Made by a program: the position numbers and the translations under genes
Source of the DNA: a virus
Strand: one strand, 5' to 3'
DNA: 46,616 nt
IMG/VR virus record: IMGVR_UViG_3300009034_000068
Span: 1-46,616 of that record
Shown here: positions 7,006-12,969 of the stretch, in pieces
Layout: every line of letters begins with the position of its first letter
Numbering within the stretch: the first letter of the stretch is position 1
Notes under the pieces: model-generated
What the model saw: the letters and a program-made list of their open reading frames with translations, nothing else
What the model was told of the DNA's origin: nothing
Databases searched by the model: none

Positions 7006-7040
7006 AATTTTATCCCCATAGTTTTAATTAGCTTACAACA

Positions 7041-7144
7041 ATGGCCCTAATGCGATTTGCACGCATATCTTTCCCCTGAGAAGGGACTATCCTTATAGAT
7101 AACTGTGCCCAATGTTACCTATATTCTTATTAGACGACAGGGCC
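7041..7144 (-). ncRNA. Structured RNA candidate with a tRNA-like fold
   Basis: On the leftward strand, 7144-7138 (GGCCCTG) pairs with 7049-7043 (TAGGGCC) as a 7-base closing stem with one G-U pair; the same pair would be A-C on the other strand, which favours leftward transcription. Inside it, in tRNA order, are TATC/GATA with a 6-base loop, TCCC/GGGA with the 7-base loop TTCTCAG, and ATGCG/CGCAT with the 7-base loop TGCAAAT. The last arm directly abuts the closing stem, as a T arm does, and has tRNA-like G53, T54, C56, A58 and C61. The differences are about 36 bases between closing stem and first arm, no GG in the D-like loop and G in place of T55. Confidence 0.55.
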
Positions 7145-7145
7145 T

Positions 7146-7231
7146 ACCAGTAATCATAGGACACAGGGTTAGCCGAAACTATCCACAGCCCTTATTACTG
7201 GTTAAACTATAACATCCACTGATATTATAGT
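7146..7231 (-). ncRNA. Two further perfect stems adjoining the tRNA-like fold
   Basis: 7146-7154 (ACCAGTAAT) pairs perfectly with 7194-7202 over 9 bases and encloses a 39-base GC-richer core. 7206-7212 pairs perfectly with 7225-7231 (ACTATAA/TTATAGT, 12-base loop). The 9-base stem begins one base from the closing stem of the tRNA-like element, so the helices could stack. No open reading frame of note crosses the region. Together with 7041-7144 it fills the 230-base gap upstream of the 527-residue gene, so it may be a leader RNA, a processed RNA or both. Confidence 0.5.
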
Positions 7232-7239
7232 GTGTTGGC

Positions 7240-7560
7240 TTACTTAAACGAAGGCCAGATTGTCTTTGCATACGCTCTGAGTTCTGCTATAAAAGATTTT
7301 AGCTCGGTTTGGCTAAAGTCCCTGCCCCTATGATTTGTAAAGTCACAGGCTTTCAGTTTTGCACTTGATGGTAGGGCAGCAGAAGAGCTTAGCACAAAAG
7401 GATATGTCGATTTAACTGTTTTGCAAGACATGACCATATTGCCATATGCCTTCGGTGCTGGCACTTTTGTCTCCTTTTCTACAGCCCTTTTTAGCTGTGC
7501 TGTTTGTTGTGAAGTTAGTTTTATAACTTCACCATCAATCTTCAACTCTATATTTGCCAT
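7240..7560 (-). CDS. Hypothetical protein, 106 aa
   Basis: The N-terminus (ANIELKIDGEVIKLTSQQ) looks like a beta hairpin followed by a helix (TAQLKRAVEKE). The middle is Ser/Ala/Pro rich and the C-terminal helix (TELKSFIAELRAYAKTIW) is amphipathic. No catalytic motif is seen. AAAGGAACAAG precedes the start. Its stop lies 9 bases upstream of the last stem of the structured RNA. The family is not recognised. Confidence 0.68.
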   Translation of the reverse strand: MANIELKIDGEVIKLTSQQTAQLKRAVEKETKVPAPKAYGNMVMSCKTVKSTYPFVLSSSAALPSSAKLKACDFTNHRGRDFSQTELKSFIAELRAYAKTIWPSFK

Positions 7561-7652
7561 TCTTGTTCCTTTCTGCCAACTTTGTTGGCTACATGACGAT
7601 TTTATCGCCTATATTAAAGTTAGTAAAGTGGTTTATTGTTTACTCTGATTTT

Positions 7653-7844
7653 TTATTTGATATTTATATTATTGGCTTTGATTAAACAACCGCAGATAAA
7701 ATGTAAACACCATGCCTTGCCCCATGTTATCGCTGGCAAGCTGAACAAATATGGCATTGTTACATTCCACGTCCATTTAATCGGGAAAGCCAATAACAAA
7801 CCAAATCCTGCTATAAAAGCAACTACCCCAATTACTTTACCCAT
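7653..7844 (-). CDS. Small membrane protein
   Basis: 63 residues starting at MGKVIGVV; AAAGGG 6 bases upstream decides this start over the ATG at 7850. Residues 2-21 (GKVIGVVAFIAGFGLLLAFP) form a clear transmembrane segment, and a second, weaker hydrophobic stretch with aromatic and Cys residues follows (WGKAWCLHFICGCLI). It would sit in the host inner membrane, and a role in host takeover is only a guess. Confidence 0.6.
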   Translation of the reverse strand: MGKVIGVVAFIAGFGLLLAFPIKWTWNVTMPYLFSLPAITWGKAWCLHFICGCLIKANNINIK

Positions 7845-7916
7845 TTTCATCCCTTTCAAAAGATTTACATTGACTGTTAAGTGTTACTTTGTAATACGTA
7901 TATCGCAAAGCGATAT

Positions 7917-8090
7917 TTACTTAAATTCCTTATAAAACAACTGCATGGCTTCATGTAATTCTTTTCCCTTTTCACTAACGGGAATATTATCATTTATTAG
8001 TAAAAGATAATAGAATTTATGATGTTTTGTTACGTCATCGGGAGTTAATTCGGTGAATTGTATAGGTAGATTGTTCTTATTGTTATTCAT
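7917..8090 (-). CDS. Hypothetical protein, 57 aa
   Basis: Short, mixed-charge protein with LPIQFTELTPDDV at the N-terminus, a Tyr/Leu core (KFYYLLLINDN) and the amphipathic end KGKELHEAMQLFYKEF. It follows the 56-residue gene by 3 bases and has the same codon use. The ribosome site is weak, so translation is probably coupled. No family is recognised. Confidence 0.6.
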   Translation of the reverse strand: MNNNKNNLPIQFTELTPDDVTKHHKFYYLLLINDNIPVSEKGKELHEAMQLFYKEFK

Positions 8091-8093
8091 AAT

Positions 8094-8264
8094 TTAATCT
8101 TTCAATATGTTATTTGCTTTGTTTTGCAGTTCACAATTACCATCAATGGCACAATCGGAGAATACAGCACAGTGAGATATGCAGGTTAGCTCTTTTGGTG
8201 ATAACTTGCTTGCTAATAACTGGTATTTCATACCATAATATACCCTGTGTTTTCTTTGTTCCAT
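8094..8264 (-). CDS. Small cysteine-containing protein, 56 aa
   Basis: MEQRKHRVYYGMKYQ opens the protein. Four cysteines follow in CISHCAVFSDCAIDGNCEL, spaced 3, 5 and 5, which could bind a metal. GGAGAAAG lies 8 bases before the start. It is one of the run of mini-genes from 7653 to 10998. Function unknown. Confidence 0.62.
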   Translation of the reverse strand: MEQRKHRVYYGMKYQLLASKLSPKELTCISHCAVFSDCAIDGNCELQNKANNILKD

Positions 8265-8282
8265 ATTGTTGCTTTCTCCACA

Positions 8283-8459
8283 CTAAGACAATTTACAGTG
8301 CTTTGATTTAACAAATCGCAAGGAATTTCTGTTCTTCCTGCAACGGTTATCTATTCTATTTCTTGCTTGAAACTGCAAGGCAGCACCTTCCCTTGTGGCC
8401 TGCTTGTCAATCTCATCAATATCAATATAACAACCTAATTTTGCGTTGTAGTATTTCAC
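8283..8459 (-). CDS. Small basic protein with GTG start
   Basis: 58 residues. The start GTG overlaps the upstream stop as GTGA, a typical coupled junction. The sequence YNAKLGCYIDIDEIDKQ is followed by a very basic helix rich in Arg/Asn/Lys (FQARNRIDNRCRKNRNSLRF), suggesting nucleic-acid binding. No family is recognised. Confidence 0.6.
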   Translation of the reverse strand: MKYYNAKLGCYIDIDEIDKQATREGAALQFQARNRIDNRCRKNRNSLRFVKSKHCKLS

Positions 8460-8878
8460 AGTCGACCCCCCATCCCTACTCGTTTTCTTGAAATATCTAA
8501 AACCTCATCTTTGGTATGGTAGTAATAACGTATATCAATTCTATATTTTTCGGCAATATCCTGCAATTTACGGAGTCTTTTCTTCAGCAACTTATTAGTG
8601 ATATACCAACAACAAAATAATTTACAAGGCAGGCACCTAATAGGACAACCGGTTTTTGACTGATGTTTACAACGACTACAACACAGGAAATATCCATTCT
8701 GTTGTACATATTTAACACTATTTATATTGTTATATTCCTTGCACAAAATAAATCCTGCTTCAGTAGTGTGTATATTACAAGGGTTGTATTTCTTAATCAA
8801 CCTGTCCGCAATATCGTATATACGGTCATATATAGCAGATAACTCTTGTGTTGATACTTGCTGTGTCTGTACTGTCAT
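8456..8878 (-). CDS. Cysteine-rich protein, 140 aa
   Basis: Nine cysteines lie between residues 59 and 91 (FLCCSRCKHQSKTGCP, then RCLPCKLFCCW), flanked by amphipathic helices. The spacing resembles the metal-binding Cys clusters of uncharacterised phage/plasmid proteins of this size, perhaps zinc or Fe-S. The N-terminal 35 residues are helical with Gln/Ser. Its end is coupled to the GTG gene at 8459. Function unknown. Confidence 0.68.
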   Translation of the reverse strand: MTVQTQQVSTQELSAIYDRIYDIADRLIKKYNPCNIHTTEAGFILCKEYNNINSVKYVQQNGYFLCCSRCKHQSKTGCPIRCLPCKLFCCWYITNKLLKKRLRKLQDIAEKYRIDIRYYYHTKDEVLDISRKRVGMGGRL

Positions 8879-8881
8879 AGT

Positions 8882-9151
8882 TTATACCCCTTTGTTTGTA
8901 TGTCCGGCGAAACCCCCGCCTGGATAATGCTTCTGTCCTTTGGCTTTCGATAATCGCCTGCCGAAACCCAATGAGTAATTATTAAACTGCCTTGACATAT
9001 ATACGCTTTCCTGTTCCGCTTTTATGTTAAACGGGGTATCGTCTATGTGATTAACTTTGGGATTGTGTTGCTTTGGTTTATCAGGCAAACCGTGTATCTT
9101 ATCGTGTTTTAGTTGTTGCAATCTCTGTACCTCTTTAGTTATATTAAACAT
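8882..9151 (-). CDS. Hypothetical protein, 89 aa
   Basis: Hydrophilic, with Gln/Lys/His-rich helices (TKEVQRLQQLKHDK), a Pro/Asn linker and a Gly-rich C-terminus (HYPGGGFAGHTNKGV) that looks flexible. No cysteines, membrane segment or motif. It lies 4 bases upstream of the 140-residue gene and is clearly co-transcribed. The family is not recognised. Confidence 0.6.
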   Translation of the reverse strand: MFNITKEVQRLQQLKHDKIHGLPDKPKQHNPKVNHIDDTPFNIKAEQESVYMSRQFNNYSLGFGRRLSKAKGQKHYPGGGFAGHTNKGV

Positions 9152-9167
9152 ACATTATCCTTATTAT

Positions 9168-9347
9168 CTAATAGCTTGTTTCAATGTAAACGATATTGTA
9201 GTCTTCGTAGAAGTATTGGCCACAATCTTCACAAATAGCAGGATAACGTAAAACATTGTCCAATATCTCTGACGAATGGTAATCAATATTACCACCATCA
9301 CAAACAGGACAACATCCCAAACATTCTTTGTTTTTTGTAGTTTCCAT
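9168..9347 (-). CDS. Zinc-ribbon mini-protein, 59 aa
   Basis: METTKNKECLGCCPVC places CxxCCxxC at residues 9-16, and CEDC at residues 39-42 completes a two-knuckle zinc ribbon. The acidic, Tyr-rich end (YFYEDYNIVYIE) is typical of phage mini-proteins. AGAGGGA lies 9 bases upstream. A role in binding host RNA polymerase or nucleic acid is possible but unproven. Confidence 0.68.
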   Translation of the reverse strand: METTKNKECLGCCPVCDGGNIDYHSSEILDNVLRYPAICEDCGQYFYEDYNIVYIETSY

Positions 9348-9358
9348 AATTAGTCCCT

Positions 9359-9541
9359 CTATATTCTCTGTATATTATCCGGCTTACTACCAAACAACGC
9401 CATTGCTTTGTTCTTTACGTCCTGCAACGATACACTATGCAATGTGCGGGTCTTGCTTATATAGTACCGCTCGCCATTATAGCCATACCATTGCAGTTTA
9501 TACCGCTTTAGTATGTTGTTGCATATTGTCATTGTAAACAT
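9359..9541 (-). CDS. Hypothetical basic protein, 60 aa
   Basis: MFTMTICNNILKRYKLQW begins a strand-rich domain (WYGYNGERYYISK), followed by the helix VSLQDVKNKAMALFG. A strong ribosome site AGGGGAG lies 4-5 bases before the ATG, which settles the start. No family is recognised. Confidence 0.66.
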   Translation of the reverse strand: MFTMTICNNILKRYKLQWYGYNGERYYISKTRTLHSVSLQDVKNKAMALFGSKPDNIQRI

Positions 9542-9650
9542 ATTCTCCCCTTATTTATTTTACAGATTACATATATCGTAATGGGTTTGTGTTTTATCCT
9601 TGTTGGTTTTATTTTAGGACGTGGTGTTTTTGGTGAATTTTTGACATATA

Positions 9651-9821
9651 TCATACTTTTACTCCTTTACGTTTTGTTTCTTTACTTGTGCGTTTGTCTA
9701 ATCCTTTATCACAAATCCGTCTATCTTTTTTACGTCTATCATGCTTGACGGGACGACCGTCTTTGTCTAAAGTAAACCTCCCAATACCATACCCTATTTG
9801 AACATTCTTTTTGTCTCTCAT
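9651..9821 (-). CDS. Small very basic protein, 56 aa
   Basis: Begins with KNVQIGYGIGRFTLDKDGRPVKH, then continues as an almost pure Lys/Arg/Asp stretch (DRRKKDRRICDKGLDKR). This suits RNA or DNA binding. Its ribosome site AGGAGGTGA is optimal and was created by the 27-base tandem duplication at 9827-9872. Function unknown. Confidence 0.68.
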   Translation of the reverse strand: MRDKKNVQIGYGIGRFTLDKDGRPVKHDRRKKDRRICDKGLDKRTSKETKRKGVKV

Positions 9822-9826
9822 ATTTC

Positions 9827-9872
9827 ACCTCCTAAATAGTTTACGTCCTATTTACCTCCTAAATAGTTTACG
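9827..9872. repeat. Tandem duplication of 19 bases, period 27
   Basis: The 19 bases at 9827-9845 are repeated exactly at 9854-9872. On the leftward strand each copy reads CGTAAACTATTTAGGAGGT. The upstream copy encodes the end of the 50-residue protein (RKLFRR-stop) and the downstream copy supplies the ribosome binding site of the next gene. Confidence 0.85.
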
Positions 9873-10004
9873 CATTTTCTCTGTGTTATAATCTGATGTT
9901 TGCTCACGGATATACCTGTACTTGCTTTGTCTGTCTCTGCCTTGTTTACACAACGCCAACCCTTCCCGTTCAGCATCGCTGTCTATTTTGTCTTTGTTAT
10001 ACAT
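9852..10004 (-). CDS. Hypothetical charged protein, 50 aa
   Basis: Highly charged, probably one long helix: MYNKDKIDSDAEREGLALCK, then RDRQSKYRYIREQ, ending MRKLFRR. GGAGGTAGTG sits directly before the start, and the upstream stop is 2 bases away. The end of the gene lies within the tandem duplication. No family is recognised. Confidence 0.62.
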   Translation of the reverse strand: MYNKDKIDSDAEREGLALCKQGRDRQSKYRYIREQTSDYNTEKMRKLFRR

Positions 10005-10006
10005 CA

Positions 10007-10138
10007 CTACCTCCATTTGTGTATCGGACATTCTTTGTTGTTTCTTTTGGCTATTTTAATAATAAGTTCTACAGATTTTTTGTTAGCGTTAACAGCACCT
10101 TTACATACTTTATTGTTTACACATTCTTTACATTTCAT
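10007..10138 (-). CDS. Tiny cysteine protein, 43 aa
   Basis: MKCKECVNNKVCKGAV gives CxxC plus a third Cys, and KECPIHKWR at the end gives the fourth Cys, so a small zinc knuckle is possible. The frame is open 17 codons further upstream without an ATG; the ATG at 10138 has only a weak GAAAGAA site. Coupled to the next gene (TAG, then ATG within 5 bases). Confidence 0.5.
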   Translation of the reverse strand: MKCKECVNNKVCKGAVNANKKSVELIIKIAKRNNKECPIHKWR

Positions 10139-10241
10139 AATATGTTCTTTCAATTTAACAATATCAGAGTCTATGCTATACAGTTGTTATAACCATATAG
10201 CATAGTGTCTGGTACTGTCGCTTTGCGAACAAGCTATGCCG

Positions 10242-10601
10242 TTAGCTTACTTTGACTTTTTTCAAGTCGAATTTTACCGCCGATGTAGCCGTGCCTGCAT
10301 ACCTGTCAAGCAATACTTGCAGTTCGTTGCCAATGACAGTCGCTACAGCCTCCCGTTGTTCCGTTGTTAACCTGGCTTTCAGATTGCCTAATAACTGTAT
10401 GTCCTTAATAGTGTGATTGACACGCAGGTTTGTCAAGTGAGCTGTCTGACAAGGCTTACAACGTGGAGGCGATACAACGACATCGCCATTAGTCCAAGTC
10501 GTTTTTATCGCCGAATGTTTTGCTCCGCAGTCTTTACAAATATTATCCATAATATCCACAGTCGACACTTTTGCTCCCCTGTTCGTTTTTGGCTTTGCCA
10601 T
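10242..10601 (-). CDS. Zinc-knuckle protein, 119 aa
   Basis: Basic N-terminus, then CKDCG at residues 22-26 and CKPC at 48-51 (the ribbon), then helices LKARLTTEQREAVATVIGNE and a basic end KFDLKKVKVS. The layout resembles a small DNA-binding or transcription-associated protein. It is the first gene after the promoter at 10663-10690 and its GC content is higher than its neighbours. GGGGAC precedes the start by 7 bases. No named family is recognised. Confidence 0.68.
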   Translation of the reverse strand: MAKPKTNRGAKVSTVDIMDNICKDCGAKHSAIKTTWTNGDVVVSPPRCKPCQTAHLTNLRVNHTIKDIQLLGNLKARLTTEQREAVATVIGNELQVLLDRYAGTATSAVKFDLKKVKVS

Positions 10602-10623
10602 TTTTTGTCCCCTATTAAATTGT

Positions 10624-10637
10624 CAAATAGCTATTTG
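10624..10637. promoter_or_regulatory. Perfect 14-base palindrome, possible operator
   Basis: CAAATAGCTATTTG lies between the promoter at 10663-10690 and the gene at 10601, about 20 bases before the start codon. The position suits a repressor site acting on the early transcript or its start region. The ligand is unknown. Confidence 0.45.
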
Positions 10638-10662
10638 TCGGCTTGTCCTTGCCTCTATATAA

Positions 10663-10690
10663 AGTATACTACATAAACCGAAAATTGCAA
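10663..10690 (-). promoter_or_regulatory. Sigma70-like promoter, copy 1
   Basis: Read leftward: TTGCAA (10690-10685), a 16-base spacer, TATACT (10668-10663). It resembles the promoter at 11048-11075 well beyond the two hexamers, including TTATGT in the spacer and TTTA after the -10. It would drive the large run of mini-genes from 10601 leftward. Confidence 0.65.
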
Positions 10691-10700
10691 ATGAAATCTT

Positions 10701-10841
10701 TTATTTTTTCACCTTGTTATATAATTGGCAATATTGGAGATACAGCAAACCTGCTTGAGTATAGCCAATACTCCCTTGATTGGCTAATATCTGTAAACGT
10801 TGTCTTTTTTCTTTTTTATTGTTTGGTAATGCTACTGACAT
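10701..10841 (-). CDS. Small basic protein, 46 aa
   Basis: MSVALPNNKKEKRQRLQILA then a Gly/Tyr/Gln-rich helix (GYTQAGLLYLQYCQLYNK). GAGGTGG lies 6 bases before the ATG, a convincing ribosome site for so short a gene. It lies between the two similar promoters. Function unknown. Confidence 0.58.
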   Translation of the reverse strand: MSVALPNNKKEKRQRLQILANQGSIGYTQAGLLYLQYCQLYNKVKK

Positions 10842-10872
10842 AGTACCACCTCTTTTAATAACCTATAAGTAA

Positions 10873-10900
10873 TGGGCGTAGTGGAGTATTGCCACGCCCA
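10873..10900. promoter_or_regulatory. GC-rich hairpin between two mini-genes
   Basis: TGGGCG and CGCCCA pair perfectly, with an inner TGG/CCA extension, in a strongly AT-rich context. No run of T follows on either strand, so a factor-independent terminator is unlikely. It may be a processing or stability element between the 27- and 46-residue genes. Confidence 0.45.
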
Positions 10901-10914
10901 TATATTGTAGGCTA

Positions 10915-10998
10915 TTAAAGTAAAGACAGATAAGCCAACACAAACAGTATGGCTATATTATACTCAAAGCCCACACTATCACATATTCGCTTTATCAT
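10915..10998 (-). CDS. 27-residue membrane peptide
   Basis: MIKRICDSVGFEYN followed by IAILFVLAYLSLL, a basic N-terminus and one short membrane segment ending at the C-terminus. GGGAGG sits 8 bases before the ATG and the promoter at 11048-11075 is 50 bases upstream, so it is the first gene of its transcript. These peptides are often host-membrane effectors in phages, but no function can be assigned. Confidence 0.5.
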   Translation of the reverse strand: MIKRICDSVGFEYNIAILFVLAYLSLL

Positions 10999-11047
10999 TT
11001 TCTTGCCTCCCATTTATTTGTTAAAGAGCGTTCGCCTTTCTAATTAA

Positions 11048-11075
11048 AGTATAACACATAATCGGGATAATGCAA
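11048..11075 (-). promoter_or_regulatory. Sigma70-like promoter, copy 2
   Basis: Read leftward: TTGCAT (11075-11070), a 16-base spacer, TATACT (11053-11048). About 27 of 36 bases match promoter copy 1 from the -35 to just past the -10. It is the most upstream leftward promoter seen and starts the early leftward unit. Confidence 0.65.
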
Positions 11076-11213
11076 ACAAAAAATAAAATATATCTTTGCT
11101 TAACTTATTGAGATATTAGGTAGTTAGTGAACAGTAAGCGGGTATATAAGAGGATAGAGGATAAGTGGTATAAGTGATATAATGGTTGGATATGGCATAA
11201 CTGTTATAAATGG

Positions 11214-11244
11214 GTAGTGGACACACAACCCACACAACCACTAC
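11214..11244. repeat. Inverted repeat, 7-base arms
   Basis: GTAGTGG at 11214-11220 and CCACTAC at 11238-11244, with a 17-base CA-rich spacer. It is the first of several dyads in the control region and may be a protein-binding or extruded hairpin site. Confidence 0.5.
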
Positions 11245-11717
11245 AATAGGTGCAACCCCTATAGGTGGACTACCGCATATCGGACTATGTTGTTAGGTAA
11301 CCATCTAACTAACTTAGGGATAAGCCATGCTGTCAATCACACCTGTTATAACGATTGTAGGGATTGTAGCGACTGGGTGGGGTAGGGTAATCTTGAATAT
11401 AGCAGGCAGGGGAGGTGAATAGGCTACAAAACCTATAATCATATTTTTCAATATTTTGTATCCTATAATCCTCTTGACTGGTTAACCAATGATATGTAGG
11501 TTGACATACTAACGTCCGATTATCCAAATAGTTTACACAAATTAACCCTATAATACCGTACCTTATTGTACCATACTTCGTCATAATATAGGACATAAAA
11601 TTATGACAGATTCTTAGTTACAATATATTTCCTCACAATATAATCAATATCATATTAAAATTAATCTATACAAGAATCTCTCTATAAAATATTTACGAAT
11701 ATGGACTAAGTAATGAG

Positions 11718-11733
11718 TGTTCTATCAAGAACA
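11718..11733. promoter_or_regulatory. Perfect dyad TGTTCT-4-AGAACA
   Basis: Six-base arms with spacer ATCA, in a 200-base AT-rich block. The size and symmetry are typical of a dimeric helix-turn-helix repressor operator. The helix-turn-helix protein at 3319-3561 is one candidate ligand (inference). Confidence 0.45.
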
Positions 11734-11876
11734 TTATAAAAAATTTTATCTCTTTACATAATATATACTTATCATCATTTGCTTGACAGAATCCAATTAT
11801 ATAAGAATTTTATTGAATTTGTATAGGGATTGACGGATGGCTACAGTATTCTGCGTAGGGTTGTTTTTTCGGACTA

Positions 11877-11906
11877 CCCCCAATTATGGGGTATATATAG
11901 AGGGGT
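11877..11906 (+). promoter_or_regulatory. 30-base repeated control element, copy B (rightward orientation)
   Basis: Reads CCCCCAATTATGGGG then TATATATAGAGGGGT. It is the inverted copy of 3198-3227 with one mismatch in 30. It lies 203 bases before the first gene of the virion operon, as copy A lies 188 bases before the first gene of the leftward operon. This suggests a phage-specific promoter or activator site that switches on both operons together. Confidence 0.65.
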
Positions 11907-11935
11907 ATATGTTTTTCTTATATAACCCCAAAAGA

Positions 11936-11978
11936 TACGGGGCTAACCATAGCCGCCCCGTAAATCACTAACGTGATT
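11936..11978 (+). promoter_or_regulatory. Two consecutive leader hairpins
   Basis: TACGGGGC (11936-11943) pairs perfectly with GCCCCGTA (11955-11962). Directly after it AATCAC (11963-11968) pairs with GTGATT (11973-11978). GGCTA/TAGCC inside the first offers an alternative fold. The hairpins begin 30 bases downstream of element copy B, so they would sit near the 5' end of the virion transcript and may protect or attenuate it. Confidence 0.55.
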
Positions 11979-12108
11979 ATTAAATGAAAATTAATTCTAT
12001 AACGTTTATCCACTAATGTGTCTCTAAAAACAAAGTGATATAGACACTGTATATAGAATGTTGTATCAATGGGGTATTCTAATCTAATATAATTAATAGG
12101 AGATGGAA

Positions 12109-12252
12109 ATGACTTTGAAAGTTTATCCAGATGCAGGCCAATGTTGCTTACAAAGAAACAGACGAAGAAAAAGCTCATCTCAACAAAAAAGGGCCAGAAA
12201 AGAGTACGCCAGAATAGAACGTAAAAAATGGCAAAGTAATAGGGTATTTTAA
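12109..12252 (+). CDS. Small arginine-rich protein, 47 aa
   Basis: MTLKVYPDAGQCCLQ followed by a strongly basic tract (RNRRRKSSSQQKRARKEYAR). AGGAG lies 6 bases before the ATG at 12109 and overlaps an alternative ATG at 12103, so the downstream start is chosen. It is the first gene of the rightward operon and suits DNA or RNA binding. No family is recognised. Confidence 0.58.
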   Translation: MTLKVYPDAGQCCLQRNRRRKSSSQQKRARKEYARIERKKWQSNRVF

Positions 12253-12256
12253 TACT

Positions 12257-12793
12257 ATGGCACGTCCGAGAAAAGATTTGGAAAAAGCTTTTTCATTGGT
12301 TGCTAAAGATTTAATTGCCAATGGTAAGGATATTTCTGATATAGGTATTATCCTTGGTGCTCTCGGAGAGAACTCCTTGAAATGGCTTAAAGACCTCAAA
12401 GCGGAGTGTACTACTGTTGATGAGTTTATTGAGATAGCCAGACAGCGTGCTGATATAGCCCTTATCGTGGCAGCAGTTAAAACCGCTTTAGGCTACGAAT
12501 ATGAGGAAATAGACCAGAATTTCATAAGAGTGCCTGCTGGCTATGATGACGCAGGTGTTCCCAAGATGCGAGAGGAAAAGGGAGGCAGGAAAGTCAAGAC
12601 CAAGAGGGCATTGCCTAATGAGGCTTTATTGAGGTTTATCCTGAAATGCCGCCTCCCAGAGTACTTTACAGATACACAGAAAATTGAAATAAATAAAAAG
12701 ACGATTGAAATTAAAGATATAGCCCAGAAGGAGATTGAGGAATTTGGGCGTAAATTATTAGAATCAATTAAAAATAAGGGGACAGAAAAATGA
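12257..12793 (+). CDS. terS: Terminase small subunit
   Basis: 178 residues. The basic start MARPRKDLEKAF and the helix-turn-helix-like ISDIGIILGALGENSLKWLK (residues 25-44) suit DNA recognition. A central oligomerisation helix follows (ADIALIVAAVKTALGYEYEE), then the basic KGGRKVKTKRALPNEALLRF and LPEYFTD, the typical end of small terminase subunits. It recognises phage DNA and presents it to TerL for packaging. It lies directly upstream of the TerL pieces. Confidence 0.82.
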   Translation: MARPRKDLEKAFSLVAKDLIANGKDISDIGIILGALGENSLKWLKDLKAECTTVDEFIEIARQRADIALIVAAVKTALGYEYEEIDQNFIRVPAGYDDAGVPKMREEKGGRKVKTKRALPNEALLRFILKCRLPEYFTDTQKIEINKKTIEIKDIAQKEIEEFGRKLLESIKNKGTEK

Positions 12794-12969
12794 GTACATT
12801 AAGAAGTGATAGAGGAAGTACACAAGAAGTAGAGCGTGAAAAATTGTATTTAGAGACTACAAAAAAACAAAATAAGCTTTTAGATTTAGAAATCGAGATG
12901 AAGAAAGTGTTGCTTGAAATACAAAAGGTTGAGTTAAGACGACTTAATGAAAATCAAAATACCAGATAA
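12790..12969 (+). CDS. Small coiled-coil protein between TerS and TerL
   Basis: 59 residues, almost all helix with Lys/Glu/Leu heptad-like spacing (KLYLETTKKQNKLLDLEIEM). It overlaps TerS by 4 bases (ATGA) and TerL by 23 bases, so all three are translationally coupled. It may help TerS-TerL assembly, but that is inference from position and fold. Confidence 0.6.
   Translation: MSTLRSDRGSTQEVEREKLYLETTKKQNKLLDLEIEMKKVLLEIQKVELRRLNENQNTR

Larger units (their letters stand above)
11076..12108. other. Non-coding divergent control region, possible origin
   Basis: About 1 kb without a convincing gene, between the leftward early promoter and the first rightward gene. It holds inverted repeats at 11214-11244 and 11718-11733, short direct repeats (GATTGTAG twice near 11355), an extremely AT-rich block at 11600-11830, a TTGACA string at 11784, the repeated element at 11877-11906 and leader hairpins. 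This is the transcriptional divergence point and could contain a replication origin, but no initiator site is proven. Confidence 0.6.

Noticed and set aside
7041-7144. Ordinary tRNA gene
   Set aside because: About 36 extra bases between the closing stem and the first arm, no GG in the D-like loop and G at position 55, so only a tRNA-like structure is claimed.
7636-7935. 99-codon rightward open frame
   Set aside because: It is antisense to the small membrane protein and has no ribosome site.
11333-11596. 87-codon leftward open frame in the control region
   Set aside because: No ribosome site, odd composition (Tyr, Asn, Ile), and it lies across repeats and dyads that explain the region better.
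11918-12178. 86-codon leftward open frame upstream of the virion operon
   Set aside because: Overlaps the leader hairpins and the 47-residue gene and has no ribosome site or coupling.
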